Source: JBKECF01 sp047974375 (GTDB taxonomy: Bacteria > Bacillota > Clostridia > Lachnospirales > CAMZNU01). Taken from it: a stretch of DNA of 64,000 nucleotides. Within the stretch, counting starts at the first letter, position 1. Each line of letters begins with the position of its first letter. The DNA is taken from positions 62,001 through 126,000 of the forward strand of contig JBKECF010000081.1 of NCBI GenBank assembly GCA_047974375.1, written 5' to 3'. Of the stretch, positions 16,790 to 24,406 are shown in pieces. The notes under the pieces were generated by a model. The model was not told the origin of the DNA, did not search any database, and saw nothing but the letters and a program-made list of their open reading frames with translations. The translations under genes were made by a program, and so were the position numbers.

Positions 16790-18523
16790 ATGGATTTTAT
16801 GAGCAAATATAACAATTGGTTGGAAATGGATTGTATTGATGATGATACAAAAAATGAACTAAAATCATTAGCAGATAATAAAAAGGAAATAGAGGAAAGG
16901 TTTTACAAGGAGTTAGCCTTTGGAACGGGCGGCATAAGAGGCATAATAGGTGCTGGTGACAACCGAATGAATATTTATACTGTAGGTAAAGCGACTCAAG
17001 GTCTGTCAAATTATATTTTAAATAATAGTAAAGGTGGAGCAGAAAGAGGAGTTGCTATTGCTTATGACTCAAGAAGAATGTCGCCAGAATTTGCAAAAGC
17101 GGCAGCTCTTATTTTGGCTGGAAATGGTATAAAGGTATATTTATTTGAAAGCCTAAGACCAACTCCAATGTTATCTTTTGCTGTGCGTTATTTAAATTGT
17201 ATATCTGGGATAGTTATAACAGCTAGCCATAATCCTCCGGAGTATAATGGTTACAAAGTTTATTGGGAAGATGGTGCACAAATAGCCTATCCAGTGGACG
17301 AAAATGTAATTGAGGAAGTAAATATGGTTTCTGGATATGATGCCATTATTAAAACGAGTGAACCAGACGCCCTAAGTAGTGGTATGTTAAAATATATTGG
17401 AAAAGAAGTAGATGAGGAATTCTATAAAAATGTGCTAGAACAAGTAATGGATTCCAGTTTAGTTAAAGATGTAGGGCAGGATCTTAAAATTGTTTACACG
17501 CCAATACATGGTACAGGAAACATACCAGTAAGGGAAGTTCTTAGTAGAGCAGGTTTTAAAAATGTAAGTGTAGTAAAAGAACAAGAATTACCAGATGAGA
17601 ACTTTACTACTGTGGGATATCCTAATCCTGAAGACCCAAAAGTTTTTGAACTAGCAATTAAGTTGGCAAATAAAGAAGATGCAGACATAATTGTGGGAAC
17701 AGACCCAGATGCTGATAGAGTAGGGGCTGTAGTTAAAAACAATAATGGGGAATACGTTGTTTTAAGTGGAAATATGACAGGAACACTTATTACGGAATAC
17801 ATACTTAGCACAAAGAAAAATCAAGGTGTATTAAAAGAAAATGATGCCATTATTTCTACAGTAGTATCTACTGACTTAACTGGTGAAATTGCAAAAAGTT
17901 ATGGAGTTTCATATTTTGAAACTTTAACAGGCTTTAAATACATTGGGGAAAAAATAAAGTTGTTTAAAAAAGATAACAGCCACAATTTTTTATTTGGATT
18001 TGAAGAAAGCTATGGTTGTTTAGCTGGAACCTATGCTAGAGATAAGGATGCCGTTGTAGCCACATTATTACTATGTGAGGCAAGTGCTTACTACAAAAAG
18101 AAAGGTAAAACTTTATATGATGCTTTAATTGATATGTACAATAAATATGGATATTATAGCGATGGTATTAAATCCATTACATTACAGGGCAAGGAGGGAA
18201 GTGAAAAAATTGTGCAAATAATTAACTCCCTCCGTAGTAATCCATTGAAGGAAATAAATGGTGTAAAAACTGTAGAGTTTAGAGATTATTCAACAGGCAC
18301 CATATTGAATTTGCTAAACAGTGAAATTAAAAAGTCTGAATTACCTTCTTCGAACGTGCTGTATTTCGTTTTAGAAGATAAAAGTTGGTTCTGTGTAAGA
18401 CCATCTGGAACTGAGCCGAAAATAAAAATCTATTGTGGTGTAATTGGGGAAAGCATGAAAGACGGAGACGAAAAGTTAAGAGAATTTAAAGAAAGCATTT
18501 TTAAAGAGATAGAAAAAATTTAG
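16790..18523 (+). CDS. Phosphoglucomutase/phosphomannomutase (alpha-D-phosphohexomutase)
   Basis: A 577-residue phosphohexomutase with all four active-site loops: 'GTGGIRG' near residue 45, the phosphoserine loop 'ITASHNPPEYNGYK', the metal loop 'GTDPDADRVG', the sugar loop 'GFEESYG', and the phosphate-binding loop 'RPSGTEPKIKIY'. Length fits the PgcA/YhxB group of Firmicutes, which interconverts glucose-1-phosphate and glucose-6-phosphate for cell-wall polymer and UDP-glucose synthesis. AAAGGAG precedes ATG by 7 nt. It follows the SLH gene by 39 bp without a visible terminator, so co-transcription is possible. A strong terminator closes it. Confidence 0.93.
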   Translation: MDFMSKYNNWLEMDCIDDDTKNELKSLADNKKEIEERFYKELAFGTGGIRGIIGAGDNRMNIYTVGKATQGLSNYILNNSKGGAERGVAIAYDSRRMSPEFAKAAALILAGNGIKVYLFESLRPTPMLSFAVRYLNCISGIVITASHNPPEYNGYKVYWEDGAQIAYPVDENVIEEVNMVSGYDAIIKTSEPDALSSGMLKYIGKEVDEEFYKNVLEQVMDSSLVKDVGQDLKIVYTPIHGTGNIPVREVLSRAGFKNVSVVKEQELPDENFTTVGYPNPEDPKVFELAIKLANKEDADIIVGTDPDADRVGAVVKNNNGEYVVLSGNMTGTLITEYILSTKKNQGVLKENDAIISTVVSTDLTGEIAKSYGVSYFETLTGFKYIGEKIKLFKKDNSHNFLFGFEESYGCLAGTYARDKDAVVATLLLCEASAYYKKKGKTLYDALIDMYNKYGYYSDGIKSITLQGKEGSEKIVQIINSLRSNPLKEINGVKTVEFRDYSTGTILNLLNSEIKKSELPSSNVLYFVLEDKSWFCVRPSGTEPKIKIYCGVIGESMKDGDEKLREFKESIFKEIEKI

Positions 18524-18537
18524 TTTTTAAATAATAA

Positions 18538-18575
18538 ATAAAAAAGGGTGCTCAATATGAGACCCTTTTTTATTT
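18538..18575. terminator. Intrinsic terminator after the phosphohexomutase
   Basis: AAAAAAGGGTGCTC, loop AATAT, GAGACCCTTTTTT. The next gene is convergent, and the A-run arm allows action on both strands. Confidence 0.85.
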
Positions 18576-18594
18576 GGGTAAAACTCATTAAAAA

Positions 18595-18810
18595 CTAATC
18601 ATAATCTACATTATAAAAAGTTTTTTTACAATGAGGACAATGTCCAAAAATTATTTTATGTTCAGTACGTTCAGATAAAATAGAATAATCAAAATTAATT
18701 TTAATTTCTTTATTTGTTTTTTCACATTGGTGTTTTTCAAAATAAAAGTTTTTAGATTTTTCAAATTCTTGGGTCTCATTAAAAATTTTAATTACATCAT
18801 CTAGTAACAT
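18595..18810 (-). CDS. Small protein with a C-terminal CxxC knuckle
   Basis: A 71-residue protein I do not recognise. The C-terminal half contains 'HCPHCKKTF', a single CxxC knuckle of rubredoxin or zinc-ribbon style, and two earlier histidine/cysteine residues ('EKHQC', 'TEHKIIFGH') that could complete a metal site. The start at 18810 (MLLDDVIKIF) has the ribosome site AAAGGAG 5 nt upstream; a longer frame from 18840 has none. It lies alone between the phosphohexomutase terminator and the rpmG promoter. Function is unknown. Confidence 0.6.
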   Translation of the reverse strand: MLLDDVIKIFNETQEFEKSKNFYFEKHQCEKTNKEIKINFDYSILSERTEHKIIFGHCPHCKKTFYNVDYD

Positions 18811-18904
18811 AATTCTCCTTTCATTTAAGCTGGGGCACAAAAAATTATTTTAAATATACCATATTTTTACATAAAAAAAAATTAAAATAATTTGAAAAAA
18901 ATAT

Positions 18905-18933
18905 TTGACTTATGAGGGAAAATTTGGTAACAT
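18905..18933 (+). promoter_or_regulatory. Promoter of the rpmG-secE-nusG operon
   Basis: TTGACT (18905-18910), 17-bp spacer, TAACAT (18928-18933). It lies 64 bp before the rpmG ATG. Confidence 0.6.
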
Positions 18934-18997
18934 GAACATTGACCTAGGTCTTTTTTTTATGTAAAGACTGGGAAAAATGTAAGTGAGGTGGAAATTA

Positions 18998-19147
18998 ATG
19001 AGAACAAAAATTACTTTAGCATGTACAGAATGTAAACAAAGAAACTATAATGTTACTAAGGAAAAGAGAAACCATCCAGATAGAATGGAAACTAGAAAAC
19101 ATTGTAAGTTTTGCAACAAGCACACTTTACACAAAGAAACTAAGTAA
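18998..19147 (+). CDS. rpmG: 50S ribosomal protein L33
   Basis: A 49-residue L33 protein. Two CxxC pairs are present ('CTECKQ' and 'CKFCNK'), so this is the zinc-binding form (C+). Length and the 'RNYNVTKEKRNHPDRMETRK' core are typical of Firmicutes. It is the first gene of the L33-SecE-NusG operon, as in most Firmicutes. GTGAGGTGG lies 7 nt before ATG. Confidence 0.95.
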   Translation: MRTKITLACTECKQRNYNVTKEKRNHPDRMETRKHCKFCNKHTLHKETK

Positions 19148-19171
19148 TTGTTTTTTAAGGATGTGAATAAT

Positions 19172-19399
19172 ATGGACAAAAATGCCAAAAATGATACAGC
19201 TTTAAAAAAAGAAAATAAACTTGTTACAGAGTTCAACGGTGTAAAATCTGAGGCTAAAAGAATTGTATGGCCAAGTAGAGAAACTCTTATATCACAAACT
19301 ATATCAGTTGTGGTAGTTTCTTTATTAATAGGAATTATTATATTCTTTTACGATACGATATTTGAGCTTGTTTTGGACTTTTTAGTATCAATTTTATAA
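19172..19399 (+). CDS. secE: Preprotein translocase subunit SecE
   Basis: A 75-residue protein with a charged N-terminus, the conserved amphipathic stretch 'EAKRIVWPSRETLISQT', and a single C-terminal membrane segment. This is the minimal one-helix SecE of Gram-positives, which clamps SecY in the translocon. The ATG at 19172 is preceded by AAGGATG; a TTG at 19148 is less likely. It sits between rpmG and nusG, the conserved order. Confidence 0.95.
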   Translation: MDKNAKNDTALKKENKLVTEFNGVKSEAKRIVWPSRETLISQTISVVVVSLLIGIIIFFYDTIFELVLDFLVSIL

Positions 19400-19431
19400 T
19401 TCTTTCTCTATGAGTTAGTGAGGATGATTTC

Positions 19432-19950
19432 ATGTCAGAAAAAGCAATGTGGTATGTAGCACATACATACTCAGGGTATGAGAACAAAGTAAAAGCTAAT
19501 ATCTTAAAAACTATTGAAAACAGAAATATGCACGACCAAATTTTAGACATTGTAGTTCCTATGGAAGATGTAATGGAAATAAAAAATGGTGTTGAAAAAT
19601 TAGTGCAGAAAAAGACTTTTCCAGGGTATTTGTTAATACACATGTATATGAACGATGATACATGGTATGTAGTAAGAAATACAAGAGGTGTAACTAGTTT
19701 TGTAGGACCAGGCTCTAAGCCTAGCCCTCTTACTGAAGATGAAGTTGCACGCATGGGTGTTAAGTTGGCTAGCGTTGTTTATGACTTGGAAGTTGATGAA
19801 GAAGTATGTGTGAATTCCGGTGCGTTAAGTGGCATGTCGGGTATTATTATCGAAATCAACGAAAAGAAGAAGACGCTAAAAATAAGAGTAGATATGTTTG
19901 GTAGAGAAACAGAAGCTGAGCTAGGTTTTGATGAAGTAACCAAAGTTTAG
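19432..19950 (+). CDS. nusG: Transcription termination/antitermination protein NusG
   Basis: A 172-residue NusG with the N-terminal NGN domain ('WYVAHTYSGYENKVKANI', 'KTFPGYLLIHMYMNDDTWYVVRNTRGVTSFVG') and a C-terminal KOW motif ('VNSGALSGMSGIIIEIN'). It binds RNA polymerase and modulates pausing and termination. It follows secE by 32 bp in the conserved operon and is followed by the L1-type leader of rplK. Confidence 0.96.
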   Translation: MSEKAMWYVAHTYSGYENKVKANILKTIENRNMHDQILDIVVPMEDVMEIKNGVEKLVQKKTFPGYLLIHMYMNDDTWYVVRNTRGVTSFVGPGSKPSPLTEDEVARMGVKLASVVYDLEVDEEVCVNSGALSGMSGIIIEINEKKKTLKIRVDMFGRETEAELGFDEVTKV

Positions 19951-19959
19951 ATTTTAAAA

Positions 19960-20008
19960 GTGGGAGGGTATCCCCCAGTATTACCACAAAGAGCTCGCAA
20001 CGAGCTTA
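19960..20008 (+). promoter_or_regulatory. Probable L1-binding translational operator before rplK
   Basis: GTGGGAGGGTATCCCCCA then GTATTACCACA (19960-19988), with a second small hairpin AGCTCG-CAA-CGAGCT at 19991-20005. Nearly the same motif occurs before rplA at 20478-20507. Ribosomal protein L1 autoregulates the L11-L1 operon in many bacteria through leader mimics of its rRNA site; assignment here is by position and repetition. Confidence 0.5.
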
Positions 20009-20028
20009 GTTTATAGGAGGTGCCAATT

Positions 20029-20454
20029 ATGGCAAAAAAAGTTTCAGGATATATTAAATTACAAATTCCAGCAGGAAAAGCTACACCAGCACCACCAGTT
20101 GGACCAGCATTAGGTCAGCATGGTGTTAATATTATGGCCTTTACAAAAGACTTCAATGAAAGAACTAAAAACGACACAGGTTTAATAATTCCTGTTGTTA
20201 TTACAGTTTTTGAAGACAAAAGCTTTACATTTATTACTAAAACTCCACCAGCTGCTGTTTTACTTAAAAAGGCTTGCGGTATAGAGTCTGGTTCTGGCGT
20301 GCCACAAAAAGATAAGGTTGCTAAAATAAAAAGAGCAGAAGTTCAAAAAATTGCTGAGCAAAAAATGCAAGATTTAAATGCTGCTACTATTGAATCTGCT
20401 ACAAGTATGATATGTGGTACTGCAAGAAGTATGGGTATAGTTGTAGAAGACTAA
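20029..20454 (+). CDS. rplK: 50S ribosomal protein L11
   Basis: A 141-residue L11 with the N-terminal 'KLQIPAGKATPAPPVGPALGQ'-type loop (PAGKATPAPPVGPALGQHG) and the C-terminal rRNA-binding domain ('KTPPAAVLLKKACGIESGSG'). It forms the GTPase-associated centre with L10 and L7/L12. The ATG at 20029 has TAGGAGG upstream; a GTG nine bases earlier overlaps the ribosome site and is not used. Confidence 0.96.
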   Translation: MAKKVSGYIKLQIPAGKATPAPPVGPALGQHGVNIMAFTKDFNERTKNDTGLIIPVVITVFEDKSFTFITKTPPAAVLLKKACGIESGSGVPQKDKVAKIKRAEVQKIAEQKMQDLNAATIESATSMICGTARSMGIVVED

Positions 20455-20477
20455 TTTTTTAAAAAATGTAAATGTAC

Positions 20478-20507
20478 GTGGGAGGGAATACTCCCGATAT
20501 CACCACA
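20478..20507 (+). promoter_or_regulatory. Probable L1-binding translational operator before rplA
   Basis: GTGGGAGGGAATACTCCC then GATATCACCACA, followed at once by AAGGAGG and the rplA start. It matches the motif before rplK closely in both primary sequence and hairpin. Confidence 0.5.
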
Positions 20508-20523
20508 TAAGGAGGATCTTTCA

Positions 20524-21219
20524 ATGAAAAGAGGAAAAAAATATATAGAGAAAGCAAAACTAATAGATAGTTCTACGCTTTATGATATGGACGAGGCAGC
20601 AGATTTAGTTGTTAAAACATCTATTGCTAAATTTGACGAAACTGTTGAGGCTCATATACGTTTAGGTGTAGACAGTAGACATGCGGACCAACAAGTTCGT
20701 GGTGCTGTTATTTTACCTCATGGAACAGGTAAAGAAACAAAAATTTTAGTTTTTGCTAAAGGCGAAAAAGCTGAGCAAGCTATAGCTGCAGGTGCAGATT
20801 ATGTTGGAGCTGAAGAATATGTAGCTAAAATTCAAAATGATAACTGGTTCGATTTCGATGTAATAGTTGCAACACCTGATATGATGGCTGTAATTGGTAG
20901 ACTCGCACGTATCCTTGGACCAAAAGGGTTAATGCCTAATCCAAAAGCTGGTACTGTAACTATGGACGTAGAAAAAGCTGTTAAAGAAATTAAATTAGGT
21001 AAAATTGAATATAGATTAGACAAAACAAATATTATTCACGTACCAGTTGGCAAGGTTTCTTTTGGTAAAGAAAAAATAGCTGAAAATATGCAAACATTGA
21101 TGAGTGCTGTTATTAAAGCTAAGCCTTCCGCTGCTAAGGGTACATATTTAAGAAGTGTTACACTTACTAGTACAATGGGACCTGGTATTAAGATTAATGG
21201 TGCCAAAATTTCTGAGTAA
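20524..21219 (+). CDS. rplA: 50S ribosomal protein L1
   Basis: A 231-residue L1, normal length. Landmarks are 'VRGAVILPHGTGKETKILVFA' near residue 60 and 'RILGPKGLMPNPKAGTVT' near residue 125. It builds the L1 stalk at the E site and is the likely ligand of the two upstream RNA motifs. GGAGGA lies 7 nt before ATG. Confidence 0.96.
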   Translation: MKRGKKYIEKAKLIDSSTLYDMDEAADLVVKTSIAKFDETVEAHIRLGVDSRHADQQVRGAVILPHGTGKETKILVFAKGEKAEQAIAAGADYVGAEEYVAKIQNDNWFDFDVIVATPDMMAVIGRLARILGPKGLMPNPKAGTVTMDVEKAVKEIKLGKIEYRLDKTNIIHVPVGKVSFGKEKIAENMQTLMSAVIKAKPSAAKGTYLRSVTLTSTMGPGIKINGAKISE

Positions 21220-21238
21220 AATATTTTTTAAATAGGTA

Positions 21239-21267
21239 TTTACAAGAACTATTACTTGTGATATTAT
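21239..21267 (+). promoter_or_regulatory. Promoter before the L10 leader
   Basis: TTTACA (21239-21244), 17-bp spacer, TATTAT (21262-21267). It starts a separate transcript for the L10 leader-rplJ-rplL unit. Confidence 0.55.
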
Positions 21268-21274
21268 ATTGAAG

Positions 21275-21372
21275 TTAATAAATCCGTAGACAGTAGGTAG
21301 ATATTAATCTGTAAATCCAACCGAGGACTTTTAAATTAAAATTTTAAAGGACTCTTTGAGTCCTTTTTTTAT
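21275..21372 (+). ncRNA. Ribosomal protein L10 leader
   Basis: Immediately upstream of rplJ lies the L10-leader signature 'CGTAGACAGTAGGT' then 'AATCCAACCGAGG', ending in the terminator hairpin AAAGGACTC-TTTG-GAGTCCTTTTTTT. Known L10 leaders bind the L10(L12)4 complex and attenuate the rplJL operon. Motif and position agree with the Rfam L10 leader family as I know it. Confidence 0.85.
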
Positions 21373-21420
21373 CCTTGTCTATAGATGTAGATTATAAATA
21401 AAAAAATAAGGAGGTGTATC

Positions 21421-21918
21421 ATGCCGAAGTTAGAAGCTAAAAAAGTTATTATTGACGAATTAAAAAGTAAACTTGAAGGTGCTGCTTCTATAGTATTAGT
21501 TGATGCAAGAGGTATAAATGTTGCACAAGATACTTTACTAAGAAAATCTCTTAGAGAATCAAACCTAGAGTACAAAGTATATAAAAACTCTATTATCAAG
21601 TATGCTATTGAAGGTACTGAATTTGAAGGTATTAGCGATGAATTAAAAGGTCCAACTGCTATATGTATAGCATATGAAGACCCAACTGCAGGTGCTGCTA
21701 TATTAGCTAAATCAGCTAAAACGGTTCCAGCAATTGAATTTAAAGCAGGAGTTATAGAAGGTGTTGTTTATAACGCTGAAGGTATAAAAGCTATTGCTAG
21801 TATACCACCAAGGGAAGTTTTACTTTCAAAACTTTTCGGTTCTTTCAAAGCTCCTATTGGTTCATTTGCAAGGGTTATCAAAGCTGTTGCAGACCAAAAA
21901 GATGGAGACGCTGCTTAG
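21421..21918 (+). CDS. rplJ: 50S ribosomal protein L10
   Basis: A 165-residue L10 with 'ASIVLVDARGINVAQDTLLRK' in the first domain, 'YKVYKNSIIKYAIEG', and the C-terminal helix that binds L7/L12 dimers ('PIGSFARVIKAVAD'). AAGGAGG is 6 nt before ATG. It is autoregulated through the leader directly upstream and co-transcribed with rplL. Confidence 0.96.
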   Translation: MPKLEAKKVIIDELKSKLEGAASIVLVDARGINVAQDTLLRKSLRESNLEYKVYKNSIIKYAIEGTEFEGISDELKGPTAICIAYEDPTAGAAILAKSAKTVPAIEFKAGVIEGVVYNAEGIKAIASIPPREVLLSKLFGSFKAPIGSFARVIKAVADQKDGDAA

Positions 21919-21967
21919 TCATATGATTAAGTTAAAAAAAATTAGACAATTTTAGGAGGATATAAAA

Positions 21968-22345
21968 ATGGCAAAATTAACTGTAGAAGAAATTTTAGCT
22001 GCTGTAGAAGAACTTACAGTATTAGAATTAAATGAATTAGTATCTGCTGCTGAAGAAAAATTTGGTGTTTCAGCTGCAGCTGGTGTAGTAATGGCAGGTG
22101 GTGCTGCAGGTGGTGGCGACGCTGCTGAAGAAAAAACTGAGTTCGATGTAGAACTTACAAATGCAGGCGCTACAAAAATTAAAGTTATAAAAGTTGTTAA
22201 AGATGCAGCTGGTTTAGGCTTAAAAGAAGCTAAAGAATTAGTTGACAATGCACCTTCAGTTTTAAAATCAGGTGTTAGCAAGGAAGATGCTGAAGCATTA
22301 CAAGCTAAATTAGAAGAAGCTGGTGCGGTAGTAACTTTAAAATAA
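21968..22345 (+). CDS. rplL: 50S ribosomal protein L7/L12
   Basis: A 125-residue L7/L12: N-terminal dimerisation helices ('ILAAVEELTVLELNELV'), an alanine/glycine-rich hinge around residues 35-52, and the C-terminal domain ending 'KLEEAGAVVTLK'. It recruits translation factors to the ribosome. AGGAGG precedes ATG. Unusually, two terminators and a convergent gene follow, so rpoB and rpoC are not next to it. Confidence 0.97.
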   Translation: MAKLTVEEILAAVEELTVLELNELVSAAEEKFGVSAAAGVVMAGGAAGGGDAAEEKTEFDVELTNAGATKIKVIKVVKDAAGLGLKEAKELVDNAPSVLKSGVSKEDAEALQAKLEEAGAVVTLK

Positions 22346-22357
22346 TTTAATTATTTT

Positions 22358-22396
22358 GTCGGGGGATGCTATTTTCAGCAACTCCCGATTTTTTTG
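22358..22396 (+). terminator. Intrinsic terminator of the rplJL operon
   Basis: TCGGG..TGCT, loop ATTTTC, AGCA..CCCGA then seven T. Confidence 0.85.
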
Positions 22397-22479
22397 CTAT
22401 AAATTTATAATCTACTGTTTTTAGCAACAGTAACTTCTATGTTAAAGAAGATTATCTAGGATTATATTATTTATAAAGA

Positions 22480-22522
22480 TTAGTGCCAAAAGCAATTCAA
22501 CAATGGTTTGCTTTTGGCACTA
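22480..22522. terminator. Second hairpin terminator between convergent genes
   Basis: TTAGTGCCAAAAGCAA pairs with TTGCTTTTGGCACTAG (16-bp stem), followed on the plus strand by a T-rich run. It lies 4 bp beyond the end of the minus-strand radical SAM gene and may stop both transcripts. Confidence 0.65.
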
Positions 22523-22525
22523 GTT

Positions 22526-24397
22526 TTATTTTCCCTTTTTTTTATGTACATTTCTAATAGTTTTTTTCTTTTTATATGGTTTTTCTAATTTATTTTCTTT
22601 CGGCTTTTTATTAAATTTATCGTAAATAAGGCAGTTATTTCCATTTCCTATTAAATCTTCTCTATTAGCTTGTACTAAAGCTTTGTGCACCAATGCGTAA
22701 TTTTGCGGTAGTTTAAATTGTATTAAAGCTCTTTGCATTGCTTTTTCTTCTTTAGTTTTTGGTACATATACTTTTTTATTTGTATAGGGGTCAATTTCTG
22801 TGTAATATATACAAGTTGATAGAGTTCCAGGTGTGGGATAAAAATCTTGTACTTGCTCAGGGTTAATATTGTGTTTTTTTAGGTATAGTGCAAGTTTTAT
22901 TGCGTCATTTAAGTCGGAGCCAGGGTGACTAGACATAAGATAGGGCACAATAAATTGTTTTTTATTTAATTTTTCATTTATTCTTTTAAACTTATCAACA
23001 AATTTATTGTATACTTCTTCGCTTGGCTTGCCCATGAACTTTAGAACATTATTAGATATATGTTCTGGTGCTACTTTAAGCTGTCCGCTTACATGATGCT
23101 CACACAATTCATTGAAGAAAGTTTCATCTTTATCGTATAATAAATAGTCGTAACGAATACCAGAACGTATAAAAACTTTTTTCACTTTAGGAAGCTCCCT
23201 AAGTTCACGTAAAAGGCTCAAGTAATTACTATGACTAATTTTTAAGTTTTTACATGGGGTAGGGCTTAAACATTTTTTGCCTATACAAGAACCGTGTTTT
23301 TCTTGTTTTTTGCAAGCGGCTTGGGAAAAATTGGCTGTTGGACCTCCTACATCATGTATGTATCCCTTAAAGTCGGGGCTATATATGAATTTTTTAACCT
23401 CATTAACTACAGACTTCTGGCTTCGAGCCTGTACAACTCTACCTTGGTGAAATGTGAGAGCACAAAAGTTGCAACTACCAAAACAACCTCTATTGTTAAT
23501 TATAGAAAATTTGACTTCTTCTATTGCTGGTATATATTTATACATAGGGTGAAAAGTTCTTTCAAAGTCTAAATTGTATATTCGGTCTAGCTGTTTTGTG
23601 GTTAGTGGTGTAGTAGGTGAGTTTTGTATAACATAAATATTCCCATAATTCTCTACTAAAATTTTTCCCGTCCCAAATTCAGCATTATCATTTTGTATAC
23701 GGAAACTTTCGGTGTATGCTTCTTTTTTACTGCAAACTTCCTTATAGCTAGGCAGGCTAATATATTCTAGATTATGAAATTTATTAGTGTCTTTAGTTTT
23801 ATAAACTGTGCCGTTTATATAGGTTATTTCCTCTATAGGAATGTTATTGTCTAGGGCTTCTGCTATTGCAACTATCTGGTTTTCACCCATTCCATAAACT
23901 AATAGGTCTGCTGAGCTATCTAAAAGAATGGAACGGCGTACTTTATTGTCCCAATAGTCGTAGTGGGAGAGTCGACGCAGGCTGCCTTCTATACCACCTA
24001 TAATTATAGGCACATGCTTATAGGCTTCACGAATTTTGTTTCCGTAAACAATAGTTGCTCTATCTGGTCTATGGCCTGCCTCTCCATTGGGACTATATAA
24101 ATCCTTTTTTCTAGAATTTTTGCTTACGCTATAGTGGTTAACCATGGAGTCGATATTACCGCCACTTACTAAAAATGCAAGTTTTGGTTCGCCATAAATT
24201 TTAAATGAATTAATATCATTCCACTTAGGTTGAGGGATTATGCCAACGCTATAACCTTCTTTTTCCAATAGCCTACCTATAATGGCTATGCCAAAAGATG
24301 GATGGTCAACATAGGCGTCACCACTTACCATTATAAAGTCCAATTGTTCTATATTACTTTTTTCAAATTCTTCTTTATTACTAATTAAAAAAGCCAT
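22526..24397 (-). CDS. YgiQ family radical SAM protein
   Basis: A 623-residue protein of the YgiQ/UPF0313 family. The N-terminal part is cobalamin-domain-like ('DAYVDHPSFGIAIIGRLLE'), the radical SAM motif CxxxCxxC is 'CFGSCNFC' near residue 305, followed by 'QGRVVQARSQKSVVNEVK', and the C-terminus is a basic lysine-rich tail. A second cysteine set 'CIGKKCLSPTPC' lies about 70 residues after the first. The reaction of YgiQ proteins is not established. It lies 9 bp after the RNA methyltransferase gene and is probably co-transcribed with it. Confidence 0.9.
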   Translation of the reverse strand: MAFLISNKEEFEKSNIEQLDFIMVSGDAYVDHPSFGIAIIGRLLEKEGYSVGIIPQPKWNDINSFKIYGEPKLAFLVSGGNIDSMVNHYSVSKNSRKKDLYSPNGEAGHRPDRATIVYGNKIREAYKHVPIIIGGIEGSLRRLSHYDYWDNKVRRSILLDSSADLLVYGMGENQIVAIAEALDNNIPIEEITYINGTVYKTKDTNKFHNLEYISLPSYKEVCSKKEAYTESFRIQNDNAEFGTGKILVENYGNIYVIQNSPTTPLTTKQLDRIYNLDFERTFHPMYKYIPAIEEVKFSIINNRGCFGSCNFCALTFHQGRVVQARSQKSVVNEVKKFIYSPDFKGYIHDVGGPTANFSQAACKKQEKHGSCIGKKCLSPTPCKNLKISHSNYLSLLRELRELPKVKKVFIRSGIRYDYLLYDKDETFFNELCEHHVSGQLKVAPEHISNNVLKFMGKPSEEVYNKFVDKFKRINEKLNKKQFIVPYLMSSHPGSDLNDAIKLALYLKKHNINPEQVQDFYPTPGTLSTCIYYTEIDPYTNKKVYVPKTKEEKAMQRALIQFKLPQNYALVHKALVQANREDLIGNGNNCLIYDKFNKKPKENKLEKPYKKKKTIRNVHKKKGK

Positions 24398-24406
24398 ATT
24401 TACTCC

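Noticed and set aside
18941..18958. Palindrome GACCTAGGTC followed by eight T in the rpmG leader, as a terminator
   Set aside because: The palindrome has no loop, so no stable hairpin can form; it may be chance or an attenuation remnant.
22346..22525. Small RNA gene between rplL and the radical SAM gene
   Set aside because: The two hairpins there are sufficiently explained as terminators of convergent transcripts.
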